In this document: positions 11,177 to 22,345 of the stretch, piece by piece
Position numbering within the stretch: the stretch's first letter is position 1
How the letters are laid out: each line of letters starts with the position of its first letter
Origin: Corylus avellana
Lineage: Eukaryota > Streptophyta > Magnoliopsida > Fagales > Betulaceae
NCBI RefSeq assembly: GCF_901000735.1
Contig: NC_081541.1
Location: 41,261,021-41,325,020, forward strand
Direction of reading: 5' to 3'
Length of the DNA: 64,000 nt
Notes under the pieces: generated by a model
Database searches by the model: none
What the model saw: only the letters and a program-made list of their open reading frames with translations
What the model was told of the DNA's origin: nothing
Program-made: the position numbers and the translations under genes

Positions 11177-13224
11177 TTTCTCCAAAATTCATTGGTTTCA
11201 CACAAAATTAAAATGTGAAATGAAGACTTTGGTCTCCAATATTTATTGCCATTGTCCCACACAAAACTAAAATGTGAAATGGGGTTGAACCCTTGAGGTC
11301 TTCGGCAAGACATAGAAAATTAGGAATATATACTTTGTATTGACTGGTTGAAATAGTGAGCCCAATTCAATTGTTTTTCTTTTTTCTTCTTTCTTTTTTC
11401 TCATAAAAATGACAGTGTTAAAGCCAAACAAATTTTAGTAAGATTAATGCTATAAGAGAAATACTATATTATATTTTTATTTCACAATTATCTTACAATA
11501 TGATGTGTCAGTCCTAGCTAAATTTTGGAGTTTTTTTAAACAAGAATTGATCAAGGCTCGGTTGCGACATTTAAATGATTGTGACTTGACAATCAGCTTG
11601 TCCATTGGATGTTGAGTTTTCATCTTATTAATTCCGACCAACCCTTATGCAATTTAATTGACTGATAGAAGATTTTGGTCATTAGAGTTTTAGGAAAAGT
11701 ATATATACTTCCCTCAAACTACTATTTCATTGTCAATATCTCCCATACTATAAATTGCGTCATTGTTTCTCCTAAACTACTAAAACAATGTCAATGAAGT
11801 GTATGTACTTTTGCAAATTCCATTAAATTCTACGTTACTAAATCTGTAATCCTTGAAGAAAAGAAAAAAGATATTTTGATACTTTTGATACATCTCCGTT
11901 AAGATTTAACATTAAAAAAATAAAATAGAAAAAGGAATGCGGTAGAATGTCATGGTATGGGGATGCTTGGCAGGCAGACCTAGATAGGCCTTGACATAGT
12001 GGACCATTAGTTTTTGGAAGAAACATAGGGGAATGGACTAAAGGGTGGTTTGGGTTCGCGAGTTCAAAAAATGAGATTTTAAAAATAGCAATTTTAAAAT
12101 GTATAATTTGAAAAAGTTAGTTTTAAAAGCTCAACTAAGCGTTTGGAAAAATTACAGTTTGGCCTTTAAAATCACAATTTATCTTTTTTTAAAAAAAAAT
12201 TGTGCATTTTCAAAAAAAATCTACTTGCGTGCGATTTGAAAATACCAATTTTCTATGTTTTTAAAATCGCAATTTTTTATAAACACAATCCCAAACAATA
12301 TATTTTTTGCAATTTGATTTAAAATCTTACTTTTTGTCTATGAAATCGCAATGTCAAATGCAACAATAAGTAGTAGTAATACCAGGGTAACTATTAAAAG
12401 AACACAAGCGAAGCCCATACGAAGAAAGAACAACAATCAGAGGGGTTGGGATTCGCGGAACCACCATTTGGCTTAGGGGGGGGGAACCCCCAACTATAAG
12501 GTGGTCCGCAAATTTTTTATTTTTTATTTTTGAAAATAGAAATTTAAAAATTAATTTTTTCCTCCCAAAGAATATTTTTATTTTTATTTTTTAATTTTTC
12601 CCCAAATTAAAAGTTATAGTTCCTCCCTGGTTTGGAACTTGGAAACATCAAGAAGTTGTCGCAAATCCTAGATTACCCGGCTGTCATCACATGAATTTCT
12701 TCCCCGCCCTGTTGCTCCATTTTTCAATGATTCTGCAGGAAATGGTTCCCGGACCGTTTTGCAACTTTGTCATAAAGTGTGTCACCGAGCTCCCAACATG
12801 ATTAACGGTGGGTACATCATGAGTCGTGGAGTTTAAGCATTGCTATGAGCCTTCGAGATAATTAATTTGATGTGACGAAATGCGTTAGGGCATAATGAAA
12901 AACTATATAGGCATAGCTAAAAAAATATCAATTATGGCTGTTTCTCTGAGAAAATTTTAGCTCTTATGGAACAATCTATATATACGCATTACCAACATTA
13001 GAAGAAAAAAAAAAAAAAAATTGAACTCCACAAATGCTAAAACACACCGACTTCCCACTTTTTTTTTCTTTTTTTTCTTTTTATTTTTTATTGTTGAAAT
13101 ACCATATTAATTAACCTGCTTACAAAGTTTGGAATTACTAGCTATTAAGACGAGGAGGATTACAAAGTTGAGATGTCATGCATACATTGCAACTAACAAC
13201 GAAGCACTCCAACAACTACTAAAC
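11177..13224. repeat. Right copy of the 2-kb duplicated block
   Basis: Same content as 9104-11076 but without the internal gap. It runs continuously into the DUF247 pseudogene at 13285-13625 and so is the better supported copy. The 12061-12330 stretch is rich in alternating ATCGCAATTTT-like words and has no gene. Confidence 0.75.
12640..12880 (-). pseudogene. DUF247 C-terminal relic (right copy)
   Basis: Same relic as at 10560-10790. It lies 400 bp downstream (minus-strand sense) of the pseudogene at 13285-13625, so two degraded DUF247 3' ends lie in tandem here. Assignment rests on similarity to the 24500-24620 region only. Confidence 0.35.
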
Positions 13225-13284
13225 CATTTACACATACTTCAAATCTACATGACTAACTGCACATGGAAATTAATTAACAGAAAA

Positions 13285-13625
13285 TGAAATACAAATCTAT
13301 TTGACATAAGGCCTAAGGAAATTAAAGAAAGTCAACCCAAGACAACAAGGCCAACAATTGAATGCAGTGCCCCTCCACATCCTCTTCAGTGTTGATAAGA
13401 TATATAGATAATGATACTGCTCGATCTAGGGCCATAAGGTTTCGGAAAATAGCTTAAGTATAGTCGTCAATATATATGCTCCAAGAAAAGAAACTGCAGG
13501 AAAGCTTGACAAAGGGAGCATCTTGTATCTCCAGGTCCTTTTTGTGTTCTTCATGATGGTTGCAACTGGGAGAGTACTCATTGAATGCGAACATATATAA
13601 TTTCTTAAGAAAAATTTGAGCTCTA
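13285..13625 (-). pseudogene. DUF247 pseudogene with large internal deletions
   Basis: Read on the minus strand, three separated pieces of the family occur in order. First is F-L-K-K-L-Y-M-F-A-F ... C-N-H-H-E-E-H-K-K ... P-F-V-K-L-S-C-S-F-F (about 13620-13470). Next is F-R-N-L-M-A-L followed by Y-L-I-N-T-E-E-D-like sequence (about 13450-13390). Last is the C-terminal R-G-T-A ... F-F-N-F-L-R-P membrane segment (about 13380-13300). The roughly 120 residues normally between the first two pieces are missing and the frame is broken. The first piece is closest to the pseudogene at 24500-25229 (shared C-N-H-H-E-E), so the two are sister copies. It lies just downstream of the intact gene at 13947-15451. 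Confidence 0.8.
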
Positions 13626-13639
13626 AACAAAGAATTCAT

Positions 13640-13946
13640 AAATAGGAGGTAAATTATGGACCGAGGTTTTGATTGATAATATGTTAAATCATTATTTATT
13701 TCAAAAATTTTAGTTGAATTTAAGTATTTAATTAATAGTTTAATAGGAAACACAAGAAGAATGAGATTAAGATATGTCATAGGATATATATAGTGCTGAA
13801 ATACAGACTCCTGGATACAAACTTTCAAATGAAAATATTCCTGCTAAAACCTATTAAGACAAGTTAAAAAACGATTACAAAGTTGAGATACAAATCCATT
13901 AGAGCTAAAAGCAAATCACTCCAACAAACACTAAAGCACACATGCT
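13640..13946 (-). other. 3' flank of the intact DUF247 gene
   Basis: AT-rich sequence downstream of the stop codon. The part near 13850-13940 (AAGACAAGTT, TTACAAAGTTGAGAT, CACTCCAACAAACACTAAA) recurs after other DUF247 copies (13140-13225, 27110-27200) and is probably conserved 3' UTR. Confidence 0.5.
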
Positions 13947-15451
13947 TCAATTCTTCATGACAAAAGGCCTAAGGAAGTTCACAAAAGTGACACCCAAGAC
14001 AAAAATTCCAGCAATAGTTGCAGTACCTCTCCAAAAATCTTTAAAGTACACACTTGTCAGGGATGCCACGAGACAATTCCAAGAGTCATCACAGTGTTCA
14101 TTGAGCCGTTGATAGAGATTGTAATAACATGATTCACGTTCAACAATCTCATGGCCAAGTGTGTTGATCAGAGTAGTCACTGCTTTGCTGCTACCGCGCC
14201 GGTTGACAATCACTTTCTTTTCAACGAGCAAACACACATCTTCTTTAGTGGTGATAAGATAATCCAAAAACAAAACATAATTGCAGATATATGTGTTTGA
14301 TGGATAATGACACTGCTCCAGGGCCATGAGGTTTCGGAAAAGAGCTTCCGTTTGGTCATCTATCACAAGTTGTGGGACTTTCAGGATACATCGCACACTC
14401 TTTGAGCATTGACGGGATTTCAAGCATGGTAAGCAAGAGAAGAGCCATGAGAGATTCAAGAATGGATGGCGTTCCAAGAGCTTATCCTTTGCAAATTCTA
14501 TGTCAAGTAATGATTTCTGAGAGGAATCTATGTCAACTAATGCTTCGAATTCCAATCCTGTCTCGTACAGCTTTGTGGCGGTATATCTTAGATGTTTGGC
14601 AGGTTTGGGATCAGGTTTTGGGTACGAAGGAGAGTAAAAAATTCTGTGCAAATCAGTGAAATGCTTTACTTCCTTATCCATGGGTATTTGGTGCTTACCG
14701 GAGAAGAAGAACTCACAGGCAAGCTTAAGAAAGGGAGTAGCTTCTTCTCCATCAAAGGCAGACTTATATAACTTTTGAAGAAACCTAAACGGAAGCTGAT
14801 TCTCCAATAGTATCAAGTCTTGCTTTATGTGTGATTCTATCCACGCATTACTTAATATATAATCTAATTTTTCATATTTTTCGCGTTCAAAATTCCTCAA
14901 GAAGAGCTCAATAATAAAGATGGCATCCAATAAAATCTTTGCAACAAACTCTTTACTGTTACTTATGAGTTCAAAGGTCTCTGAATAGCTTCGGTAGATT
15001 TCTTCCTTTTTGCTTTCAATTATGCTTACAAGATCCTTCTCGCTCTTCCCGGTCCTTAAACAGAATTTTTTCAAATATACATGTCTTTGTATTTTCACAC
15101 CCCACAATTCTACAAGGTCGTGATGAAATGGGCCTATTGAAACCAACTTAGGAGTGTAAGCTTCTTCATTTACCTTACGAAGTTTCTTGGGAACCTTGTA
15201 AATGCAGCACTCAGACCATACCTCAGATTCCTCGCATGGAATGTCAATCATCACCGACTCCTCGCATGTTCCTTTTCCTAGTGAGAAAGCAACAATAACA
15301 ATCAATTAATGTTTGACTATTTGAAGTTTTCAGACAAACGGAGGATATATAGATGAACTTTTAACACATCTTATGAAGAAGTACGAAAGAAATGAGTGAA
15401 ATATATAGATGGTAAGAAACCTGCAGATATCGCTGGCAAGTAGAGCTCCAT
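13947..15451 (-). CDS. DUF247 protein, complete, two exons
   Basis: Coding exon 1 is 15451-15421 (M-E-L-Y-L-P-A-I-S-A plus one base). The intron is 15420-15278 (GTTTCTTACC...TCACTAG). Exon 2 is 15277-13947 and the frame is kept across the junction, giving an inferred 453 aa. Visible landmarks: E-C-C-I-Y-K-V-P-K-K-L-R near residue 33, Y-T-P-K-L-V-S-I-G-P-F-H near 51, I-L-L-D-A-I-F-I-I-E-L-F near 125, D-L-I-L-L-E-N-Q-L-P-F near 164, a four-cysteine stretch at 288-307, V-P-Q-L-V-I-D-D-Q-T-E near 311, F-R-N-L-M-A-L-E-Q-C-H-Y near 324, and a C-terminal hydrophobic segment about 428-450 that probably spans a membrane. The length is normal for DUF247. The molecular function is unknown; an alternative start is the methionine before I-D-I-P in exon 2. 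The intron is by far the shortest of the cluster. Confidence 0.9.
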
Positions 15452-15540
15452 AATTCCTCCTCTTCAATTCCAAACTCTCAGGGTTTCTCCTACTTAATTT
15501 GTTACTGATAATATGTCCTCTATCTCCTCCTCTTGTACCC

Positions 15541-15550
15541 ATATATATTA
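15541..15550 (-). promoter_or_regulatory. Probable TATA box of the intact DUF247 gene
   Basis: TAATATATAT on the minus strand, about 90 bp before the inferred ATG at 15451. The position matches the TATA-to-exon spacing of the paralogues. Confidence 0.45.
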
Positions 15551-15559
15551 TCACATGAT

Positions 15560-16829
15560 GTACTTTGTGGTCTTTTCCCGTCATTGTGGCAAACAGTGAT
15601 TAGTTGGTTGGGATTATTACATTAGTATTATTTGATAATTGTCTTTTATTTTCTCTTCTCAAAATAAAAACATTAATAAACAATTTAAACACAATATTTT
15701 GCTGTGATGTCATTGTAAGGTCTCATATATGCAAATACATTATGCTTTCACAAAGCTTAATTATTTCAACCCCTTATACCTATAATGATTTTATTTTTAT
15801 TTTTATTACAATTTTTAACTCTAGTGAAATTCTATCAAGAAAAATACTGTATACGCTCCCACTCTCTCACACATCCAAGTATACCAGTGTCTATTGTGGT
15901 TCTAAAAATCACTATTGAATTGAATGAATTATTATTGAATTTTAGATTCAATAGTAATTTTTAGTTTTATGTCAAGAGTATACACTTAAGAGTATGAAAG
16001 TAGTAGTAAGAGTGTGTAACATTTCTTTTCTATCGATACAATTGGGAATGAGGAAATTCAACCCAACTATAACATAATAATAATGACAATGTATTCGTAT
16101 TCGAAGTTTTCACACAAACACAGGATACCAAGATATCTTTTGTTTAAAGTGATGAATTGGATATCTGAATTTGAACTAAATTAAACATAAATTTGTAAAT
16201 TTAGATATCCACTTTATGAATAAAATACAATTAATGCGGGCCCTTGCTTTGGGAAATTAATTGTCTGATCAATAAAATCAACTACTTCATTACAGGTACA
16301 TGATTGGAGCTGGACAAGTCTAGGTTCATGATTCCAATCCGAAACTGCATGCATTGGCTTTTTGCATAGCATCGAGTAGGATATTTATAGCCATTGGATT
16401 CCCCTTAGATTCAAGCCACGTGTTCCAATCCAAGTCACGTCAATTTTATAATTTCCACGCATTTTCATTTTCCTTCAAATCAAGTTACCCTTTCGGCAGG
16501 CAATTCATTAATTTAGCTGTTGACTTTGTGATCATGATCACTTTAGCATTTTGCTAAAGTGATGAGTTTCTATAAATAGTTTTGGTTGTTGTTATAATTA
16601 ATTAAAAACTTACTTATTCATTAAAAAAAAAAAAAATGGGGAAAGAACCAATCTCCCCTTAATTATATGTGATTATTAAAAAAAGCTCTTTTTGTTTGTT
16701 AGTTTTTTGGAGCTTAAAGAACATCTTATTAACTCTAAAATAAGTTATATATATTTATTATGACAAACACCATAGGTCGATCATTCATATCAAAAATAAG
16801 GTACATGATTGCAAAAGTTACATAAATCA
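15560..16829. other. Upstream region of the intact DUF247 gene, no gene seen
   Basis: AT-rich. A piece at 16350-16540 (TTTGCATAGCATCGAGTAG, CCACGTGTTCC) resembles segments at 19955-20110 and 37190-37530 that form part of the repeated upstream unit. A G-box (CCACGTGT) lies near 16418. A small hairpin (ATCACTTTAGCATTTTGCTAAAGTGAT) spans 16538-16563. Confidence 0.5.
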
Positions 16830-17260
16830 TTCATATCAAACACCGTTCTGGCGTTCTCAAAGTTACACCCCATTTGCAATTACTTTCGAACTTTAAAAAG
16901 TTACAATCGATTACTTTAAATTTCTACGTCTTTTCGCTTTGCTATGTAGTATGCAATATTTTTTAAAAATAAGACATGCATGTGACCTTCACGGGACTCA
17001 AATTATTCATAATGCCTTTGTAGATAATTTTTTTTATTAAAAAAAAAAAAAAAAAATGAAAGGAGACCCTCGGCTTGGCTATGGGTCTCCACAGCTAGAG
17101 AATGGATGCTTTTTTAATATATATATATATATAGTAAAATGTTAGATTGGAATTGTATTTTTTAAAATGTCTACTAGAGGTATATTAATGGACAATTTAA
17201 GTAATGTGACACTTTTTTTTTTTATCAAATTTAACAAAAAAAAAAAAAAATCCTTTTAAA
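16830..17260. mobile_element. Diverged copy of the 29775-30300 inverted-repeat element
   Basis: AACTTTAAAAAGTTACAATCG, CTTTTCGCTTTGCTATGTAG, CATGTGACCTTCACGGGACTC, GGCTTGGCTATGGGTCTCCAC and ACAATTTAAGTAATGTGACAC occur in the same order as at 29775-30300. The right terminal repeat is not clear here. Confidence 0.6.
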
Positions 17261-17500
17261 TGCCAACACTATATATAAATACATACGTGATCATGTGGTA
17301 TTTCCCCGTGGTTATAAAGACTGAAAGTCTTAATTTATTTTTAAGCTTGTTAAAAGTCCTACTTGTGATGTTTCCTTTAATGGAATGTTGGCAAAAATAT
17401 AATAAAAGAAATAAAAGATAATATCTAAAAACAAATACAGAAGAGATTTCCAAATCTATTTTAAAGAGTAAAATATATATATATATATATATATATAAAA
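17261..17500. repeat. AT-rich segment shared with 21186-21430
   Basis: ACGTGATCATGTGGTATTTCC, AAGACTGAAAGTCTTAATTT and AAGCTTGTTAAAAGTCCTACT recur at 21220-21300 in the same order. Ends in an (AT)n tract at about 17470-17497. Not coding. Confidence 0.6.
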
Positions 17501-17760
17501 GCACAATTTAAATTCAGCTTTTGTCAGAAGAGCAAATCTTCCTCTATGTGTGGAGATCGAGGCAGATGGAGATTTGGAAATTGGATGGATTCTCGTCTAC
17601 ATATTATTATTATATCATCTCTCTCCTCTCTCTTTGGTTTTTTTTCTAATTATAATACCATATATGTGGTCCATCTGTCACATTTATTAATGGTCCATTC
17701 CGTAGAGAAAGTAGGTTACAAGGGTCCTGTACTTAAATAATTTGAAACGAAGGTACTAAA
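17501..17760 (+). repeat. Partial copy of the CACGTG-type upstream repeat
   Basis: Starts within the unit (GGAGATCGAGGCAGATGG), continues through CATATATGTGGTCCATCTG, and ends near AAGGTACTAAATCAAATTATT, which also follows SINE-like sequence at 36720 and 45980. Confidence 0.6.
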
Positions 17761-18409
17761 TCAAATTATTTTTTATTTTTTTTAATCTCTTGTGTGAACA
17801 TCTTAAAATTATATATATATTAACGGATAAGAAGAAGGAGGTTAGTTTTCAACTGACCAGAGATAAGATGCTCACGCAAAAGAGAGAGGAGGAGGAGGCT
17901 ACTCTTTTAAATGGTATTTTATATGAGTAATTCTAGATTATTATTATTATTATTTTTAAAGGAATTCTATAAGTTTTTCTTATATCGCTTTTAAATCCTT
18001 TCAAGAATGATGTACCTATTAAAATTATCATTTGATCAAAATTCAATAATGATCAATTACAAGCTTAATAGTGATTTTAATAGCCACATTATTTTTGAAA
18101 AGACTCAAAAAAAAAACACAAAAGAGACTTATAACATTACTCATTATATATATATATTACTCGCCGAGTAATTCTAGAAGTTTTTCTTGTGTCCTCCTTG
18201 AGTCCATCCAAAAATTATGTGACTATTAAAATTACTATTTAATCAAAATCTAATAATGATCAATCACAAGCTTAATAATAATTTTAATAGACACATTATT
18301 TTAAAAAAAAAATCAAGAAAAAAAAAAAAAAAAACAAACAAACAAACAAACTTTTAGAATTACTCATTATTCGCCCCAAACTGGCCCATCCTTATTTTAT
18401 TCAAAACAA
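17761..18409. repeat. Duplicated AT-rich spacer of the upstream unit
   Basis: AACGGATAAGAAGAAGGAGG and CAACTGACCAGAGATAAGA match 36825-36870 and 46055-46100. A segment (ATTATGTGACTATTAAAATTAC) occurs twice inside at about 18010 and 18215 and again at 19708. No gene. Confidence 0.6.
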
Positions 18410-18429
18410 NNNNNNNNNNNNNNNNNNNN
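18410..18429. other. Small assembly gap (20 N)
   Basis: Run of 20 N between spacer sequence and the next upstream unit. Confidence 0.95.
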
Positions 18430-19340
18430 GGATTATTTATCTTATCTCTATTTCTATTACGGAGACCACGTGATTTGCCTGATATATATGGAGATGAGGA
18501 TCGAGGCAGACGGAGATTTGGAAATTGGATGGATTCTCGTCAACATATTATTATTGTATGATTGTATCATCTCGCTTCTCTCTCTTTGTTTTTTTTTCTA
18601 ATTATAATACCATATATGTTGGTCCATCAGCCACATTTATTAATGATCCATCTCTCTCAATATGTGTGACGTAAGCATATCTTACGTAATTTGTTTTGTT
18701 TTTTTCCATCAAGAAAGTGGTGCCTTTTCCTACATGGGAGGATGAAGGACCACTCACGTGTTTCACTCCATGCCAAACTGTGCAACCTAACAAATAATTA
18801 TATTGTGGCAGAAACTATATGAATCTTTTTCAGAAATAATGAACTCTTATATATAGGATTTATTTAATAATAAAAAAAATCATGTTTAATCAATCTTTTT
18901 ATCTTCAATATTAGACAATTTTTTTTTAAAAAAAAATTAGTGAAAATTTCTGGCTTTTCATTAATATCAAAATAGCATAACTTTCTCGACACATACAATA
19001 TCATAAATAAAATATGAATAATCTTCCATTCAAATTTGCTCTAAAAATTGTTGAATTGCCTTCTTTACTAGTCTATGAGTAGCCATGTTTGCATCCTTGA
19101 TCTTGATGTGTGTGACACTCCATGATCAAAAACAGTGAAGTAACATCTTTATACCCTCAATCAATTGGCCATACTAGCTCCATGATTGTCATTACATCCT
19201 CAAGGAAATTACATTAACATCCATAGCATCTACTTGCAACATTATATTCATGATTTTCTGGAAATAGTCCATCAAAATTAGGTCTTAGTGCAATAAAATC
19301 CATGCTTTGGTCAAGAATGCCAAGTTGAGTTCAACTAATA
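18430..19340 (+). repeat. Upstream unit copy (G-box, ACGT palindrome, tail)
   Basis: In order: the CACGTG segment at 18469, TCATCTCGCTTCTCTC, CATATATGTTGGTCCATC, the ACGT palindrome at 18667-18689, CACTCACGTGTTTCACTCC, and a tail (TCTCGACACATACAATATC, AATTGGCCATACTAGCTCC). The tail matches 39770-40140, 41710-42080 and 47230-47600. It breaks off at 19341. Confidence 0.7.
18667..18689. promoter_or_regulatory. Near-palindromic ACGT-core site
   Basis: TGACGTAAG, five bases, then CTTACGTAA. This is two opposed TGACGT-type half-sites of the kind plant bZIP (TGA-class) factors bind. Conserved among the upstream units. Confidence 0.45.
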
Positions 19341-19705
19341 GTCCATCAAAGAAGCAGAGCCTTATTACAACCAAATAACAGGAATGAAATGCATAAAGGG
19401 AAAAAAACATGAACAAAGACAATACAAGGAAAATAAAACAAATGGGAACAGACACAAGCAGCGTGGATGTCGATTGTGTACTAGCCGGAAACCGACACCG
19501 GAAGGGAACGATGGAAGCTCGACGTGGTGGGGACACGGAAAAAGGCCCAAAATAGTGGACGGAGGGTGGCGAAGCCAATTGCCAGCTGGCCAGAAAACCA
19601 TCGCAGAAGGGATGTTGAAGCTCATCGCTGGAGGGGCACGAGGAAAGACCCAGCAGCAGACGGTGGGTGGCAGAGCGGGCAGAGGAGATCGGCGGCAAAC
19701 ACAAA
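19341..19705. other. GC-rich island inserted between two repeat units
   Basis: Markedly GC-richer than its surroundings (CCGGAAACCGACACCGG, GGGGCACGAGGAAAG, GGTGGGTGGCAGAGCGGGC). Open frames exist on both strands, but none resembles a known protein. It starts where the flanking repeat breaks (GTTGAGTTCAAC) and ends where another repeat begins (ATTATGTGGTTATTAAAATT). It may be a captured gene or retroelement 5' fragment. I do not recognise it. Confidence 0.4.
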
Positions 19706-20430
19706 ATTATGTGGTTATTAAAATTACCATTTAATCAAAATCCAATAATGATCAATCACAAGCTCAATAATAATTTTAATAAACACATTACTTTTAAAGA
19801 GAATCAATAAGAATACCCAAAAAACAATAAAAACAAAAACAAAAAACTTGTAGCATTACTCATTATTCACCCCAAACTGGCCCCTTCCTTAATTTATTCA
19901 AAACAATCGTTACTAATGTAAAACTTTCTTAATGAAAAGACAATTGATTTGGCGTTTTGCATAGCATCGAGTAGCATTTACCCTATAGTCAACCCACGTG
20001 TCCTATTTATGCAAAAACAATTATATATTTAAATATATATTTTTTAAGTAGAAGCAATTATATTGGATCCAAGCATTTTTCCTTGTGCTTTCACATCAAG
20101 TTAGGCGGGCTATTCATTTAGGTGTTTGAGCCCTACATGATAAAGTTTCCCAATTCCCACTAATTGGGGAAGGTAATTTGCACAACAAAAATGTGCAAAA
20201 ACTGTGGAGTACGAGAAATTAAACTTTATCAGCAGAAAAATTATTCAAATCATTTAGGTGAAAATGTAAACAAGAGAATACAACTGGTGCAGCCAAAAGA
20301 ATGAGAAATCTAATGCAGCTGACTCTCCCTCAATGTGAAAATTCAATATTTTTCCTTTAATCGAATGTTGGAAAAAATAAAAGATAGTATCTAAAACCAA
20401 ATAAAGAAGAGAATTGAGAATCCATTTAAG
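19706..20430. repeat. Duplicated AT-rich spacer and leader
   Basis: Matches 37000-37260 and 37440-37530, then 38040-38090 and 38700-38960 (GGTAATTTGCACAACAAAA, ACTGTGGAGTACGAGAAAT, CAACTGGTGCAGCCAAAAG). This copy lacks the two elements inserted at 37279 and 37533, so it serves as the empty site for both. Confidence 0.7.

Positions 20431-20433
<3 letters not shown>

Positions 20434-20484
<51 letters not shown>
20434..20484. repeat. (AT)n microsatellite
   Basis: About 25 uninterrupted AT dinucleotides. Confidence 0.95.
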
Positions 20485-20489
<5 letters not shown>

Positions 20490-21182
20490 ATAATTAAAAA
20501 TAGAGTGTTGTACTTTTTCAGCAGATAAGAGAATACTACTTAAAAATACGAAGTAGTATTTCACTTTTATTATAAAGACTTGTCATTCATCTATTTTTTT
20601 TTTCAAATCTATTTTTACATATAAATATTAAAAAATATATAAATAGAGATTAATGAAATACAGATAAAAGATGAAAAAATAGCATTGTCGAATTGTATTA
20701 TTTATCTCTATTCCTATTACGGAGACCATGTGATTTGCCTGGTATGGAGATGAGGATCGACGCAGATGGAGATTTGGAAATTGGATGGAATCTTGTCAAC
20801 ATATTATTATTGTATCATCTCTCTTCTCTCTCTTTGTTTTTTTTTTTTCTAATTATAATACCATATATGCTGGTCCATCTGCCACATTTATTAATGATCC
20901 ATCTCTCTCAATATGTGTGACGTAAGCATATCTTACGTAATTTGTTTTGTTTTTTTCCATCAAGAAAGTGGTGCCTTTTCCTACATTGGAGGATGAAGGA
21001 CCACTCACGTGTTTCACTCCATGCAAAACTGTGCAACCTAACAAATAATTATATTGTGGAAGAAAATATATGAATCTTTTTTCAGAAATAATGAACTCTT
21101 ATATATAGGATTTATTTAATAAAAAAAAATCATGTTTAATCAATCTTTTTATCTTCAATATTAGACAATTTTTTTAAATGCC

Positions 21183-21185
<3 letters not shown>
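20485..21185 (+). repeat. Upstream unit copy
   Basis: Leader from 20520 (ACTACTTAAAAATACGAAGTAG), CATGTG in place of the usual CACGTG at 20726, ACGT palindrome at 20918-20940, and CACTCACGTGTTTCACTCC at about 21003. Nearly the same as 18430-18900 but truncated at TTAGACAATTTTTT. Confidence 0.7.
20918..20940. promoter_or_regulatory. Near-palindromic ACGT-core site
   Basis: TGACGTAAG, five bases, CTTACGTAA; identical to the site at 18667-18689. Confidence 0.45.
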
Positions 21186-21220
<35 letters not shown>

Positions 21221-21734
21221 GTGATCATGTTGTATTTCCCCGTAGTTATGAAGACTGAAAGTCTTAATTTATTTTTAAGCTTGTTAAAAGTCCTACTTGT
21301 GACGTTTCCTTTAATCGAATGCTGGCAAAAATATAATAAAAAAAATAAAAGATATCTAAAAACAAATAAAGAAGAGATTTCATAATCTATTTTAGAGAGC
21401 AAAAAAAAAAAAATGATAAAGGCACAACTTAAACTCAATTTTTGTCTAACTTTTCTCTTAAATTTAAAAAAAAAATAAAAGAAAAAAAGAAAAAGAAAGC
21501 ATGTGAAGGGAAGAGAGAGCCTTAAAGTAGAGAGAGAAAGAGATATTTAGTTTAAAAGTTAGATCAAAGTTGAGTTTAAGTTGTGGGTATATCACATCTC
21601 AAAAAAAAATTAAAAAATTAAAAATAAAGCGTTGTTATTTTTTAGTAGTAAATAAAGAAGATTAATAAAATACAGATAAAAGATGAAAAAATAGCATTTT
21701 GGAATTGCATTATTTATCTTTATTTGTATTAAGG
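21186..21734. repeat. AT-rich segment shared with 17261-17500, then A-rich spacer
   Basis: A TA tract at 21186-21216 is followed by GTGATCATGTTGTATTTCC and AAGACTGAAAGTCTTAATTT as at 17285-17340. From 21440 to 21640 the sequence is purine-rich with no gene; a unit leader starts about 21650. Confidence 0.5.
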
Positions 21735-22075
21735 AGACCACGTGATTTGGCTGAGGAGCAGGTCCTCCTCCATGTGTGGGGATCGAGGCAGATGGAGATT
21801 TGGAAATGGGATGTATTCTCGTCAACATGCATATAAGGATTTTTCGTCTTTAATCGTACTACTAATTCTTTCAAAAAGTCAAAAAGTGCAATTGGAATTT
21901 GGAAATGATGATTATCTTTATTTCTATTATGGAGACCACGTGATATATATGGAGATGAGGAGCTGATTGCGTTTCCTTCAAGAGAGGAGCCTCCTTGTGT
22001 GGGGAATGGGGATCCAGACAGCTGAAGATTTGGAGGGATTCTCGTCAACAAACACGTTGAGGGTATTTTGGTAAT
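21735..22075 (+). repeat. Two CACGTG-type repeat segments in tandem
   Basis: GAGACCACGTGATTTGGC at 21734 and GAGACCACGTGATATATATG at 21931 each start a roughly 150-bp segment ending in GGATTCTCGTCAACA-like sequence. A third motif, CTCCTTGTGTGGGGAATGG, follows as at 8281. Confidence 0.65.
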
Positions 22076-22235
22076 TTTAAAGGTGTTCGTTAAGATTTAA
22101 TAAAATATTATACGGGATATATAATATTACAAAAAATATCAAAAATTGTGAATTTTAAGAATTTGGAAATACTCTTAAAACGCTTAAAAGTCTAGGAAGT
22201 TTTATGAAGTTTGCTCTTTAAAATAATATATGCAA

Positions 22236-22345
22236 AGTTCTCAAAAGGTAGCTCAATCGACTGAAGACTACATTCAATGAAACCAAAGTAATTAGATCAA
22301 ATTTAATCCATTCTTGATCAACATCCAAAAATAGAGAGGAGCATC
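22236..22345 (+). mobile_element. Degenerate tRNA-derived SINE head
   Basis: GTTCTCAAAAGGTAGCTCAATCGAC followed by ATCAACATCCAAAAATAGAGAGG, parallel to 8701-8805. Confidence 0.4.

Noticed and set aside
13454..13828. 124-codon frame as a real small protein
   Set aside because: Only its last third resembles DUF247; the first part is AT-rich sequence in front of a deletion breakpoint, so it is a pseudogene remnant.
19285..19704. 139-codon minus-strand frame as a gene
   Set aside because: It starts in the GC-rich island and ends in a repeated sequence found elsewhere without the frame; overlapping frames on both strands are equally open.
21610..22051. Repeated M-L-T-R-I-x-P frames on the minus strand as a peptide family
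   Set aside because: They recur only because the CACGTG repeat recurs. Copies have different frames and stops, and no conserved ending was seen.
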